From contig JAHLWT010000154.1 of assembly GCA_019057775.1 (NCBI GenBank), positions 1-35,664 of the forward strand: a stretch of DNA of 35,664 nucleotides. The letters are read 5' to 3'. The notes under the pieces are model-generated. The model was not told the origin of the DNA. It searched no databases and saw nothing but the letters and a program-made list of their open reading frames with translations. Shown here piece by piece: positions 24,472-32,274 of the stretch; positions within the stretch are counted from its first letter, which is position 1, and the number at the start of each line of letters is the position of its first letter. A program made the translations under genes and the position numbers. Source of the stretch: Promethearchaeota archaeon. Lineage in GTDB: Archaea > Asgardarchaeota > Lokiarchaeia > Sigynarchaeales > SOKP01.

Positions 24472-26415
24472 TTAGCCACCTCCTAAAATACCATCAATTT
24501 CAGCAAATAATTGATAATCACGATAATAACGGATATCAATTGCTCTAGTGGGGCAGCACGTAGCACATATACCACAACCGTCGCAATTAATTTCATCTAC
24601 GACAGCTCCAATATCTTCAGTAATTTTTATTGCTCCCTTGGGGCACTCTTTTTCACATCTTCGACAAGAAATGCAAAATTTAGGATCGACTTCAGCAGTG
24701 ATTAATTCTAAGTCGATTTCTCCTGGAGCAGTCAATTCCGCTACTTTACTTGCAGCAGCTCTCGCTTGAGATACGGAGTAAGCTATATCCTTTGGTCCCT
24801 GAGCAAATCCAGCTATAAAGATACCTTTTGATTTTGTCTCCTGTGGCATTAATCCAAAGTGCAATTCTGTGAGGAAACCATTCCTATCCCGATCAAGATT
24901 TAAGAGTTCACAAATCTGTTGAGTGCCTCTTGAGGGAAGAGCAGCAGTGGATAAAACTACCAAGTCTGCGTTAATCTTAATGATTTCATCAGTTAAAGAC
25001 GAATAGACACGAACAACTACATTTTTTGTCTCTGGATCTTCGACAATCTCACCAACTTTTCCTCGTATCATTCTAATATCTTTATCTTTAGCTCGTTCAT
25101 AGTACTCTTCATAACCTTTACAATTTGTTCTGATGTCAATATAGCACACTGTAATGTTCGCGTCTGGAAGTTCCTCTTTTATTAATTTACCGTTTTTAAG
25201 TGCTAGCATGCAACAAACGTAACTACAATATGTTCTTTCAGTATCTCGGCTTCCAACACATTGAATAAACACAATTTCTTTCAGTTTTTTATTGTCTGAA
25301 ATTCTATGTACGTGCCCTTCTAAAGGACCATTTGGCGCCAAAATTCGTTCTAGTTGAACTTGTGTTATAACGTTTTCAAATTTTCCATATCCATAATCAC
25401 CAAAGGGTTCATAAATATCCCAACCTGTTGCTATAATAATTGTACCAACATCAAATGTTACTTCTTTCGGTAATTGACTAAAATCAATGGCATTTAATTC
25501 ACAAGCATCTACGCATGCGAAACATTCGACGCAGACGTCCCGGTTTATATCGTATAAAAATGGTACTGCTTGACCAAACGCTATATCTATTGCATGTCTT
25601 GATCCCAAATGTTCATCAAAGAAATTGGAAGTATAGATAGGACAGACTTCAGCACATGCACCACACCCATTACATTCATCTGTCACGTACCGAGGGTTCT
25701 TCTCAACAGTGACATTATAATTACCAACATAGCCCTCAATTTTTTTTACTTGACTGTAGCTTAATATTTCAATATTTTCGCTCCTGTTTATTGAAAGCAT
25801 CACAGGTCCACATATTCAAATTGAACAATCATCTGTAGGAAAGGTACGGTCCAGTTGAGCCATTCTGCCTCCAATTGTCGTCTTTTGTTCGACTAGGTAA
25901 ACTTTTATGCCTTGGTTGGCAAGATCAAGCGCAGCATTCATTCCAGCAATTCCACCTCCAACAATTAAAGTTGCTTTTTTGACTGGAACTGTTTTAATAG
26001 GAACTTTTTCTAACAACTTTGATCTAGCAATACCGCTTTTAACCAGTCTTTTAGCTTTTTCTAGTGCTTCTTCATTATGTTCTGTACACCAACTAACGTG
26101 TTCTCGTACGTTGACCATCTGGAAATAATATGGGCTTAAATCAGCTTTCGATAAGGATTCCCTATAAATAGGTTCATGAGTTCGGGGTGTTCAGGCACTT
26201 GCTACTATCCGATCTAGATTTTTTTCTTTGATATCTTCCATTATTTCGCGTTGTGCATTATCAGTTCAAAGAAATGAATTTTTCTTGGTAATTATTATAT
26301 CTTCACCTAAAGTTTTTACGTAATCGAGTAATTCATCGCAATCAATTTTACTTCTTATATTTACTCCTCATTGACAAGCATAGAAACCAATCCGATGAGT
26401 TTGATTATTTTCCAT
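24472..26415 (-). CDS. hdrA: Selenoprotein HdrA, single module, with four Sec
   Basis: From ATG 26415 (GAGGTGG about 14 bases upstream) to TAA 24474-24472, one frame of 647 residues is broken only by four TGA codons: 16 (26370-26368), 50 (26268-26266), 75 (26193-26191) and 200 (25818-25816). All four align with Cys in the neighbouring paralogs: CHCG becomes CQU-G, LYSC becomes SFLU, ASCTPRTHE becomes ASAU-TPRTHE, and DCSLC becomes DCSIU. The layout is that of a classic methanogen HdrA: N-terminal cluster domain (1-100), FAD GGGIAG (152-157), inserted ferredoxin (248-305), CSYVCCMLALKNG, and two C-terminal CxxCxxCxxxC motifs (about 588-630). HdrA with Sec at the DCSxC position is known in methanococci. 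It heads the operon and forms a natural pair with VhuD. Confidence 0.88.
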
Positions 26416-26741
26416 TTACTTAACACATCCACCTCTTATTATTTAGACACGATTGTATAATTTTTATTTCTATTTGGAAATACTATAATTTTCCTTTAGA
26501 TTTTATTCTATTTTAACATTTTTAATTCTTACTGTTTATCGATATAATCAAATCTTGGAATTATGGTTATAAAAATAGACGATTTTTGACTAAATTAAAG
26601 TTCTTGGAATAATAAGTGTCAGAAATTGATAAATATTGAAGAATGATTTGATCGGATCTAAACATTTTATTTTTGAAAGCAATTGCTTTCTAAAAAACAT
26701 AAAAAAAAGAATGAAAATGGTTATTGTAGTGGAGAAATATA
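26416..26741. other. Intergenic leader region upstream of the Sec-hdrA operon
   Basis: These 326 AT-rich bases separate the SDR gene (upstream, same strand) from hdrA(Sec). No gene is seen. The promoter of the array should lie here; several TATA-like runs exist on the minus strand (for example CTATTTTTATAACC around 26566-26579), with none clearly best. A perfect palindrome is listed separately. No second SECIS-like AUGA...GA hairpin was found by eye. Confidence 0.5.
26675..26690. repeat. Perfect 16-base palindrome upstream of the Hdr array
   Basis: GAAAGCAATTGCTTTC is an exact palindrome with 8-base arms, 260 bases upstream of the hdrA(Sec) start and about 50 bases beyond the SDR stop. It fits a binding site for a dimeric regulator; as a hairpin it lacks a following T-run on the minus strand, so a terminator role is less likely. 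Confidence 0.45.
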
Positions 26742-27743
26742 TTAAAGTTTTGTGTTTAATCCATCAACTATAGGTATACTACTATCCAAATATTCTTTAT
26801 AATAGTGAGATTTACTCAATAGATATTTTTTAGCAAATGGTCTTACCATTGTCATAAAAAATCGTGAAATTGCCACCTTTTTTCTAACAGCATCAAAATA
26901 ATCGTCAAGAGTATATCTTTGATAATTTAGATAGGCTTGGCTTCTGTCAGTTGTCATAAAACCACAATGAAAGCCATTTGTACTAAATGCTTCTGCGGGT
27001 AAAACATCATAACCTATCCCAAAGATTTTTAACATTTCATTAAGGTATTCTCTATATGAAATTCGGCATCTTTCCCCTCCTGCTATATGCATTACTTCAC
27101 CCCATATATCAGGGCTTTCAACAGCATTAGAAAGAGCATAACCTACATCTTTTGTATCACATATTTCAATACAGGTGTCGAGCGGCATTTCAAACATTAA
27201 AGGATCCATTTTTAATTTATTTAGAGACACGATATATGTCAGTCGGAATATAACCCATTCTAAACTTGATTTCATTATTAAATCCTCACATTTTAGTTTT
27301 TGCTTCGCATATTCGTCATCTGCATTTGGGTTTATTGGATCATTTGGAGTTATTAATGGATTTTCAAGCCGATCACCATATACTGACACTGATGATGTAA
27401 ATATTAATTTTGGCTTTTTGGGTTGAGATTCCATAGCCCTTACTATATTTGAAGTTCCTCCCACATTAACAGATTCAGCAAATTTTGGTTTTTTATCAGC
27501 TAAAGGAGGAATTATAGCCGCAACATGAATAACAACATCACATCCCGAAACGGCACTCTCTACATCTTTGTAGTTCCTTAAATCTCCCCAATAAATTTCT
27601 ATATCTTTTTTATATTTGTTGGCAAGCTTCTTATTTTTCTTTGTCTCTAAATCAAAAACTCTGATGTCATGATTTCTACTAATTAATTCTTCTAAAGTAC
27701 TTAAACCAACATTTCCAAATGCTCCTGTTAATAAAATTTTCAA
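26742..27743 (-). CDS. NAD-dependent epimerase/dehydratase (extended SDR)
   Basis: Extended short-chain dehydrogenases act on nucleotide sugars or related alcohols. The N-terminus KILLTGAFGNVG carries the TGxxGxxG NAD(P) motif, DLE at the end of the second strand is the usual adenosine-ribose contact and favours NAD, VVIHVAAIIPP is the fourth strand region, and YAKQK supplies the catalytic Tyr-x3-Lys, preceded by TSSVSVYG with the catalytic Ser. The length (about 333 residues) is normal. A GTG 15 bases further upstream (27758) is in frame, but TTG 27743 sits nine bases after GAGG and directly before the first strand, so it is preferred. The substrate cannot be told. It stands alone, reading toward the Hdr array but 326 bases before it. 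Confidence 0.85.
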   Translation of the reverse strand: MKILLTGAFGNVGLSTLEELISRNHDIRVFDLETKKNKKLANKYKKDIEIYWGDLRNYKDVESAVSGCDVVIHVAAIIPPLADKKPKFAESVNVGGTSNIVRAMESQPKKPKLIFTSSVSVYGDRLENPLITPNDPINPNADDEYAKQKLKCEDLIMKSSLEWVIFRLTYIVSLNKLKMDPLMFEMPLDTCIEICDTKDVGYALSNAVESPDIWGEVMHIAGGERCRISYREYLNEMLKIFGIGYDVLPAEAFSTNGFHCGFMTTDRSQAYLNYQRYTLDDYFDAVRKKVAISRFFMTMVRPFAKKYLLSKSHYYKEYLDSSIPIVDGLNTKL

Positions 27744-28171
27744 TTTGATATACCTCACCTAAATATGATTAAAGGGATACAACGATGATTTTTTTTACAC
27801 ACAAAAACCTGTTTAGAAGATTCTTTACTCTTAGTAATCATAAGGCTAAAAATATTAAAATTTTTGTAAGAAAAATTTGTTACTGCGGGTGTAACATATT
27901 GTTTTTGTGGTAAAAAATATAAAATTCTATAATTCAAATTTACAACCCCATTTTTTAAAATTATCTACTTATCTAATTTAATACATTAATACAATTATCT
28001 AATATATTCTTGTCAAACTAATCTTTGCGCTTCTTGCAAAAACCAATGTTTACCTATAATAATATAAAGAAAGATTTTCCTAATATATCCTCTGGTTGCA
28101 CTCGCAACTTATAAAAACTGTTAAGCTTTTTAATAAATATAGAACAGATTAAAACGACACATAATAAAATT
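27744..28171. other. Divergent intergenic region between SDR and HTH regulator genes
   Basis: About 430 bases of AT-rich DNA hold the outward-facing promoters of the SDR gene (minus) and the HTH gene (plus). A short open frame on the minus strand near 27755-27937 has no homologous look, no ribosome site and biased composition, and is not called. The one clear element is the inverted repeat plus TATA box listed below. Confidence 0.5.
28095..28117 (+). promoter_or_regulatory. TATA box with adjoining inverted repeat before the HTH gene
   Basis: TTATAAAAA (28109-28117) fits an archaeal TATA box and would put the transcript start near 28142, with a 30-base leader to ATG 28172. Directly upstream lies GTTGC-ACTC-GCAAC (28095-28108), a 5-base inverted repeat covering the TFB-recognition area. 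A regulator bound there would compete with TBP/TFB; autoregulation by the HTH protein is possible. Confidence 0.4.
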
Positions 28172-28852
28172 ATGAAAGTTATAAGATTGCAGATCCCTGG
28201 AAACTTTCTTGAACATATTGGGTTTGCTGATTTATTTCAAGAGCTAGAGTTTGTGGAAATATTAAATGCTTTTCAATATGACCAAAATCATTTCTTTGCT
28301 TTACAGAAAATTAGATTTAAGAAAAACTATGTTGATGACATCGAAGATTATATTAAAAAAAAATATCAACCAGACTCATTTCAACTTTTAAGTCAAATTG
28401 AAAATGAAGTTATTTGTATCATAAATCAAAGTAAAACCTCCGGCTTCTTTCCTATTATTGATTCAGGACCATGGGCACTTCTATTTCCTATTCATGTATC
28501 ACAAGATGTTCTTCTTATAAATATAATTTCACAGAAAGAATACGTTGAGAAACTTTTTAAAATTATCTCTTTAATCACAGAAAGCTATGAAATTCTTGCA
28601 ATGACAGACGTTGATAAGTTAGATCAATTTGATAATAGTCTATGGAGATCGGCTATTCCCTTTCCTGAATTCACAAAACGACAGAAAGATATTGCCTTTT
28701 ATGCGGCGAAATATGGTTATTTTAAATCACCAAAAAAGATTACAGCTACTAAAATTGCTGAACATTTTGGCATCTCTGTGACTGCAGTAAATAAGTTATT
28801 AAAAAAGGCAGAGAATACATCAATGGAATTCTTTTTTGGTAAATTTGCGTAA
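28172..28852 (+). CDS. HTH transcriptional regulator, bacterio-opsin-activator (Bat) type
   Basis: The 226-residue protein has an N-terminal half (1-155) with the alternating strands and helices of the sensory region seen in archaeal Bat-like regulators, and a clear C-terminal HTH_10 domain from about 163: TKRQKDIAFYAAKYGYFKSP, then ITATKIAEHFGISVTAVNKL and a helix with KKAENTSMEFFF. The LT-x-RQ...A...GYY/F...P...I/A-x-LGIS-x-S/A order is typical of that domain. No signal receiver or PAS domain is visible. The ligand is unknown. It has its own promoter and is transcribed away from the SDR gene; nothing in the sequence ties it directly to the Hdr array. Confidence 0.82.
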   Translation: MKVIRLQIPGNFLEHIGFADLFQELEFVEILNAFQYDQNHFFALQKIRFKKNYVDDIEDYIKKKYQPDSFQLLSQIENEVICIINQSKTSGFFPIIDSGPWALLFPIHVSQDVLLINIISQKEYVEKLFKIISLITESYEILAMTDVDKLDQFDNSLWRSAIPFPEFTKRQKDIAFYAAKYGYFKSPKKITATKIAEHFGISVTAVNKLLKKAENTSMEFFFGKFA

Positions 28853-28864
28853 AAAATTAAAAAT

Positions 28865-29191
28865 CTAAATTTTTTTATATTTCCTTAAAATTTTTTCAAT
28901 TTCTAATTCTGCTTCTGAAATTTTATAATTCAATGTTATATTTCTTCTTTTTAATTCATCCAACATTTCCCATATGGATATTCCAGCATTCTCAGCTGCT
29001 TTCCCCAAAGATATCTTATTATCGAGGTATTCTTTTAAAGCAATTTCCAACTTTTCGTGGATTACACTTTTCCATAATAATTTTCTTATGAAAGATGATT
29101 GGTCTTCGTGATTCAAATCTCTTAAATTATCAATCTCTTTTTTCAAATCATCTGGTAAAATAACCGATATTTTATCTCCCAAATTTTTCAC
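28865..29191 (-). CDS. UPF0175-family antitoxin
   Basis: The 108 residues have a ribbon-helix-helix-like start (KISVILPDDLKKEIDNLRD), a central helix (SSFIRKLLWKSV) and the UPF0175 hallmark around 57-82: ISLGKAAENAGISIWEMLD, then ELKRRNI. UPF0175 proteins are antitoxin partners of DUF3368 PIN-domain toxins. The frame starts at GTG 29191, inside the last 20 bases of the toxin gene, so the two are translationally coupled. The order is toxin first, antitoxin second, the reverse of most such pairs. Action in the cell would be to bind and silence the PIN nuclease and probably to repress the pair's promoter. Confidence 0.8.
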   Translation of the reverse strand: MKNLGDKISVILPDDLKKEIDNLRDLNHEDQSSFIRKLLWKSVIHEKLEIALKEYLDNKISLGKAAENAGISIWEMLDELKRRNITLNYKISEAELEIEKILRKYKKI

Positions 29192-29669
29192 CTTTTTCTA
29201 TATATTCTTGGATTACATCTGCTGAAATCCAACTATCTTCAGCAAATTTTTTTATATTTGAAATATATTCTGAATAATCTATAATTTTAGAAATAAATAG
29301 TTCAAAAATAGTGGTTAAAGTCGTTTGATGGTCAATCTTAAGAATTTGTGCCAAGTTTCTACCTTTTTTTTCATCAATTATCAATAATTCCTTATTTTGA
29401 TTCGCTAATTCAAGTGCTTCGAGCTCTCCGTTGCCTAAAGGAGGATAAAAGGATCTATCAAACGGATCTAATTTAATAACTAGGATTTTCTCTTCTTTAA
29501 TAAAGCGTTCAATTATAAAAGCTTCTGAAAAATGGTTGTTTTTACCTCGTATTACGACCTCATCAAATACAGCTTCAGGTATTTTAATTTTCTTAACCAA
29601 TTCAAGTAGATATTCTATTTTTCCTAATCGAGTTAAATGTATTAACGGACTTGAATTAGATATTACCAT
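29172..29669 (-). CDS. DUF3368-family PIN-domain toxin
   Basis: From ATG 29669 the product has about 165 residues and starts VISNSSPLIHLTRLGKI, the usual DUF3368 opening. Further PIN-type markers follow: IPEAVFDEVV with an acidic residue, GNGELEALELA with the conserved Glu, and LLIIDEKKGRNLA with the conserved Asp. Such proteins are presumed RNases of the VapC group. A longer frame to 29759 exists, but its extra 30 residues do not resemble the family and were left out. It overlaps the UPF0175 antitoxin at its end. A TATA-like run (ATCATATATTATATT) sits just before the ATG, so the message may have almost no leader. Confidence 0.78.
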   Translation of the reverse strand: MVISNSSPLIHLTRLGKIEYLLELVKKIKIPEAVFDEVVIRGKNNHFSEAFIIERFIKEEKILVIKLDPFDRSFYPPLGNGELEALELANQNKELLIIDEKKGRNLAQILKIDHQTTLTTIFELFISKIIDYSEYISNIKKFAEDSWISADVIQEYIEKGEKFGR

Positions 29670-29771
29670 AATATAATATATGATATTATCAGATATAAAG
29701 GTGACCATATCCGATATTTGCAGATTGTAACCATCCGCAGAATTTATTTTTATTATCAAATATATTATATT

Positions 29772-30524
29772 TCAGTGTCTGCTGTTAAAGCTTGGAATTA
29801 ATTCCGGTTTCATTAGCACTGTAAGTGAAAGAGGTATGATCCAAATTAATATTGAAAAGAGCAACATCCATTCTAACAATGGTGTGCTATCTATTAAATT
29901 CAAAATAGCGACTATCATTGGCCCAAATATTCCATAGATTCCCAGAATTTTTGGAATCTTAGTATCATATAAAATTATCAACCAGCCTATAAAGAAAGCT
30001 CCAAGAGTAAATCCCCCAAAAGCGAGATATGACATAATACCATGTGGGCCCTGTCCTAATACAGATAAGCTTTCAAAATCACGATCGGCACTGAAAATAC
30101 CAACGCCAATATACCCGAAATTTCCTATAAGGCTGAATAAAAATGCGAAGCTGCTTAATCGAAAACGTAATCTAGAATAATTATCTTCCCATAATTTATT
30201 TTTTTTAGGCAATGGAGCAAGTAATTTTTCCATATAGTAAGTAAGTGGAATAGTCATAGATCCTGCTATGATACAAGCAATGTCATATAAAAATGGAGCA
30301 GGAGTATGATTGATTGAACCAAGATCAGAAATCCAATTGTCCCAAATAGTATATCCATCTGGATCTAATAATGCTGCTACGATTATGCCTACTAAGAGTA
30401 ATCCAATGTATCCTACTATAACAACTATAGCAGAGAGTTTCACTACATGAAAATTTGTAACAACTTTGTAAAATCTCGCTCGAGCATTATTTATTGATTT
30501 ACGTACTGTCATATTAGCGTTCAA
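29772..30524 (-). CDS. DUF998-family membrane protein (copy A)
   Basis: The 250-residue protein has an N-terminal basic, cytosolic stretch (RKSINNARARFYKVV) and six or so transmembrane segments. After the first helix comes the DUF998 signature region PDGYTIWDNWISDLGS, with the I-S-D-L-G motif. It is a close paralog of the protein at 31366-32094, with the same order of helices and many identical motifs (FGGFTLGAFFIGWL / FGGFSLGAFFLGWL; YDTKIPKILGIYGI / YNTKIPKILGIYGI). The paralog begins MKSIMTF; aligning it with MNANMTV supports TTG 30524 rather than the internal ATG 30512. DUF998 proteins have no assigned function. Confidence 0.8.
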   Translation of the reverse strand: MNANMTVRKSINNARARFYKVVTNFHVVKLSAIVVIVGYIGLLLVGIIVAALLDPDGYTIWDNWISDLGSINHTPAPFLYDIACIIAGSMTIPLTYYMEKLLAPLPKKNKLWEDNYSRLRFRLSSFAFLFSLIGNFGYIGVGIFSADRDFESLSVLGQGPHGIMSYLAFGGFTLGAFFIGWLIILYDTKIPKILGIYGIFGPMIVAILNLIDSTPLLEWMLLFSILIWIIPLSLTVLMKPELIPSFNSRH

Positions 30525-30639
30525 TTTTTATTATTGTTATAAATATTTGATTTAACCTAATATAAATATGTTATATTTTAGTAACTTCTTAATTTTAAAA
30601 GTAGAATTTAAAAAAAAAATAGTTTAAAGCTACATAGTG

Positions 30640-31128
30640 CTAGGTCTGTATTGTATTATTTCTCAATTTCCTATAATTTACAGTTAGGAATATTATTACA
30701 GAAATTCCTACAACAACCCATAATCCGGAAAACCCAGGAATTGAAGGTTGTTCGCTTGTTGAACATGAACCGACACCTAATTTAAGGCATATTGAAGAAG
30801 TACCTCCTTCGACACATGTAACAGTTACTAGAACCTCGTCGTTAGTGCTAGCTGTTATATTATAATGATATGTCCACCAATTCGCATCTGGTTGGCTTGT
30901 ATAGGTTTCAGTTAATACCGTGGTTCCGTTAATCTGAATTACTACTGACGATATGTAGTGAGAAGCTGGATCATCAACTGGATGAGAAATTATTAAATTA
31001 AGGGTATTAGGGCTTGAATAACCCAAATTCAAAGATTCTGGTTTGTGTGCTTTTGCATTTTGAGTTAATGCCAATATAACTGCTATATAAAAGATTAATA
31101 ATACAAAATGACGGTTTTTTTTTGACAT
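30640..31128 (-). CDS. Secreted, CTERM-like surface protein with a beta-sandwich ectodomain
   Basis: The 162 residues begin with a clear signal peptide (KKNRHFVLLIFYIAVILAL, cleavage likely after NAKA, residue 27). The ectodomain (28-128) starts HKPESLNLGY and includes LIISHPVDDPASHYISSVVI and a run of beta strands. This looks like a small beta-sandwich family found in archaea and bacteria, distantly like desulfoferrodoxin or SoxZ modules; a His-x-Pro start and the HPV...HYI His residues could bind metal, but that is a guess. At the end come SIPGFSGLW, a transmembrane helix and a basic tail (NYRKLRNN), the plan of PGF/Loki-CTERM sorting signals. The gene lies between two DUF998 paralogs on the same strand. 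Confidence 0.72.
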   Translation of the reverse strand: MSKKNRHFVLLIFYIAVILALTQNAKAHKPESLNLGYSSPNTLNLIISHPVDDPASHYISSVVIQINGTTVLTETYTSQPDANWWTYHYNITASTNDEVLVTVTCVEGGTSSICLKLGVGSCSTSEQPSIPGFSGLWVVVGISVIIFLTVNYRKLRNNTIQT

Positions 31129-31181
31129 TTTTTTCCAATTTTTAGGTTTTAGATTTCTTTAATGAAAAATTGACACATAAT

Positions 31182-31271
31182 ATTATTTAAATTTTTATAT
31201 ATTTGTGAAAATTTTATTATAATCACAAATTCAGACAATATCAAATTTGTATTATTTAAACTTTTATATCT
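31182..31271. repeat. Imperfect direct repeat of about 20 bases containing TATA-like boxes
   Basis: ATTATTTAAATTTTTATAT (from 31182) recurs as ATTATTTAAACTTTTATAT (from 31251), 69 bases apart. On the minus strand both give a TTTAAATAAT TATA-like box; the nearer one (31183-31192) would leave a leader of about 30 bases before the CTERM-like gene at 31128. The other may be a second promoter or a duplicated remnant. Confidence 0.4.
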
Positions 31272-31365
31272 ATGCTAAATTAGAAATCATTTAAGTTAAT
31301 TCTAAATTTTTTTTAGGCAATGGATTGGAGCAAGGATTAAATAAAAAAAATAGATTTAATGTTTG

Positions 31366-32094
31366 TTATTTTGGATCTAGCTCTGGTTTTTGCATTACTA
31401 ACAGACATAGAGGCATTATCCATATTAAAATTGAAAAAAGAAGACACCACTCTATTAAAGGTTCCATTGTCAATAAAAAGGCAAAGAACATGGAAATAGG
31501 GACAATGATGCCATAAATTCCAAGAATCTTAGGAATTTTAGTGTTATACAAGAGAACTAACCATCCCAGAAAAAAAGCTCCAAGTGAAAAACCGCCAAAA
31601 GCGAAAAATGATACAATATCATGAATGCTAGCAAAATCCAGCACTGGAAAATTCCTATCTTCACTAAAAATACCATTTCCAAACAATGCAAAACTTCCCA
31701 TTATGCTAAAGAAAAATGCATAACTGCTCAACCTAAACCTTAAACGAGAAATTCGATGAGCTTTTCCATCTTTTTCTGGTAATGGAGCAAAAAAATTTTC
31801 AGTATAAAAAGCTAAAGGGATTGTTAGAGTTCCAGCTATTAAACATGCAATATCATATATTATAGGGACGGGAGTATGTCTAGAACCGCCCAAGTCTGAG
31901 ATCATGTGAGTCCATATAGTATATCCTCTAGGTCCAAAAAATACAGCTATTAAAACTGCAATGAGTAGTAATAAAAGATATAAAACCATCGCTGCAAGTG
32001 AGTAGATTTTAACAATTTTATAATCTGTGACTACATTATAAAACCTTGATCTGGCATTATTTATCGACTGACGAAAAGTCATAATACTTTTCAT
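31366..32094 (-). CDS. DUF998-family membrane protein (copy B)
   Basis: This 242-residue paralog of the protein at 29772-30524 has the same helices and motifs: RQSINNARSRFYNVV, the first helix, PRGYTIWTHMISDLGG, the KDGKAHRISRLRFRLSS loop, FGGFSLGAFFLGWL and YNTKIPKILGIYGI. It starts at ATG 32094 and ends ELDPK at 31366. The two copies flank the CTERM-like gene, so a local duplication is likely, and the three may act together at the cell surface. The function of DUF998 is unknown. All three genes are on the minus strand, each with its own AT-rich leader. Confidence 0.8.
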   Translation of the reverse strand: MKSIMTFRQSINNARSRFYNVVTDYKIVKIYSLAAMVLYLLLLLIAVLIAVFFGPRGYTIWTHMISDLGGSRHTPVPIIYDIACLIAGTLTIPLAFYTENFFAPLPEKDGKAHRISRLRFRLSSYAFFFSIMGSFALFGNGIFSEDRNFPVLDFASIHDIVSFFAFGGFSLGAFFLGWLVLLYNTKIPKILGIYGIIVPISMFFAFLLTMEPLIEWCLLFSILIWIMPLCLLVMQKPELDPK

Positions 32095-32274
32095 TATCTA
32101 TTTTTTTTAAATCTAACGTTATCGCATTATATCAATTCTTTAAAGATTAAATGTAAAAATTTTCGATTTACGATTTTGTCTCGATACTTATGTTTGATTT
32201 AGTAAATATTTTTATAATTTTGTGATCTATTTTGTTAATAACCATTTTTTTTTGAAACATTAAATTTAAGATTC

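Noticed and set aside
24004..26415. hdrA and mvhD as frameshifted or nonsense pseudogenes
   Set aside because: No frameshift is needed, every interruption is TGA and none is TAA or TAG, and all six lie at Cys positions of paralogs. Decay would not do that.
27755..27937. A 60-codon frame on the minus strand as a gene
   Set aside because: It has biased, low-information composition, no ribosome site and no family resemblance, and it overlaps the probable leader of the SDR gene.
31325..31516. A 63-codon plus-strand frame
   Set aside because: It is mostly antisense to DUF998 copy B, which has a clear family pattern; the peptide looks random.
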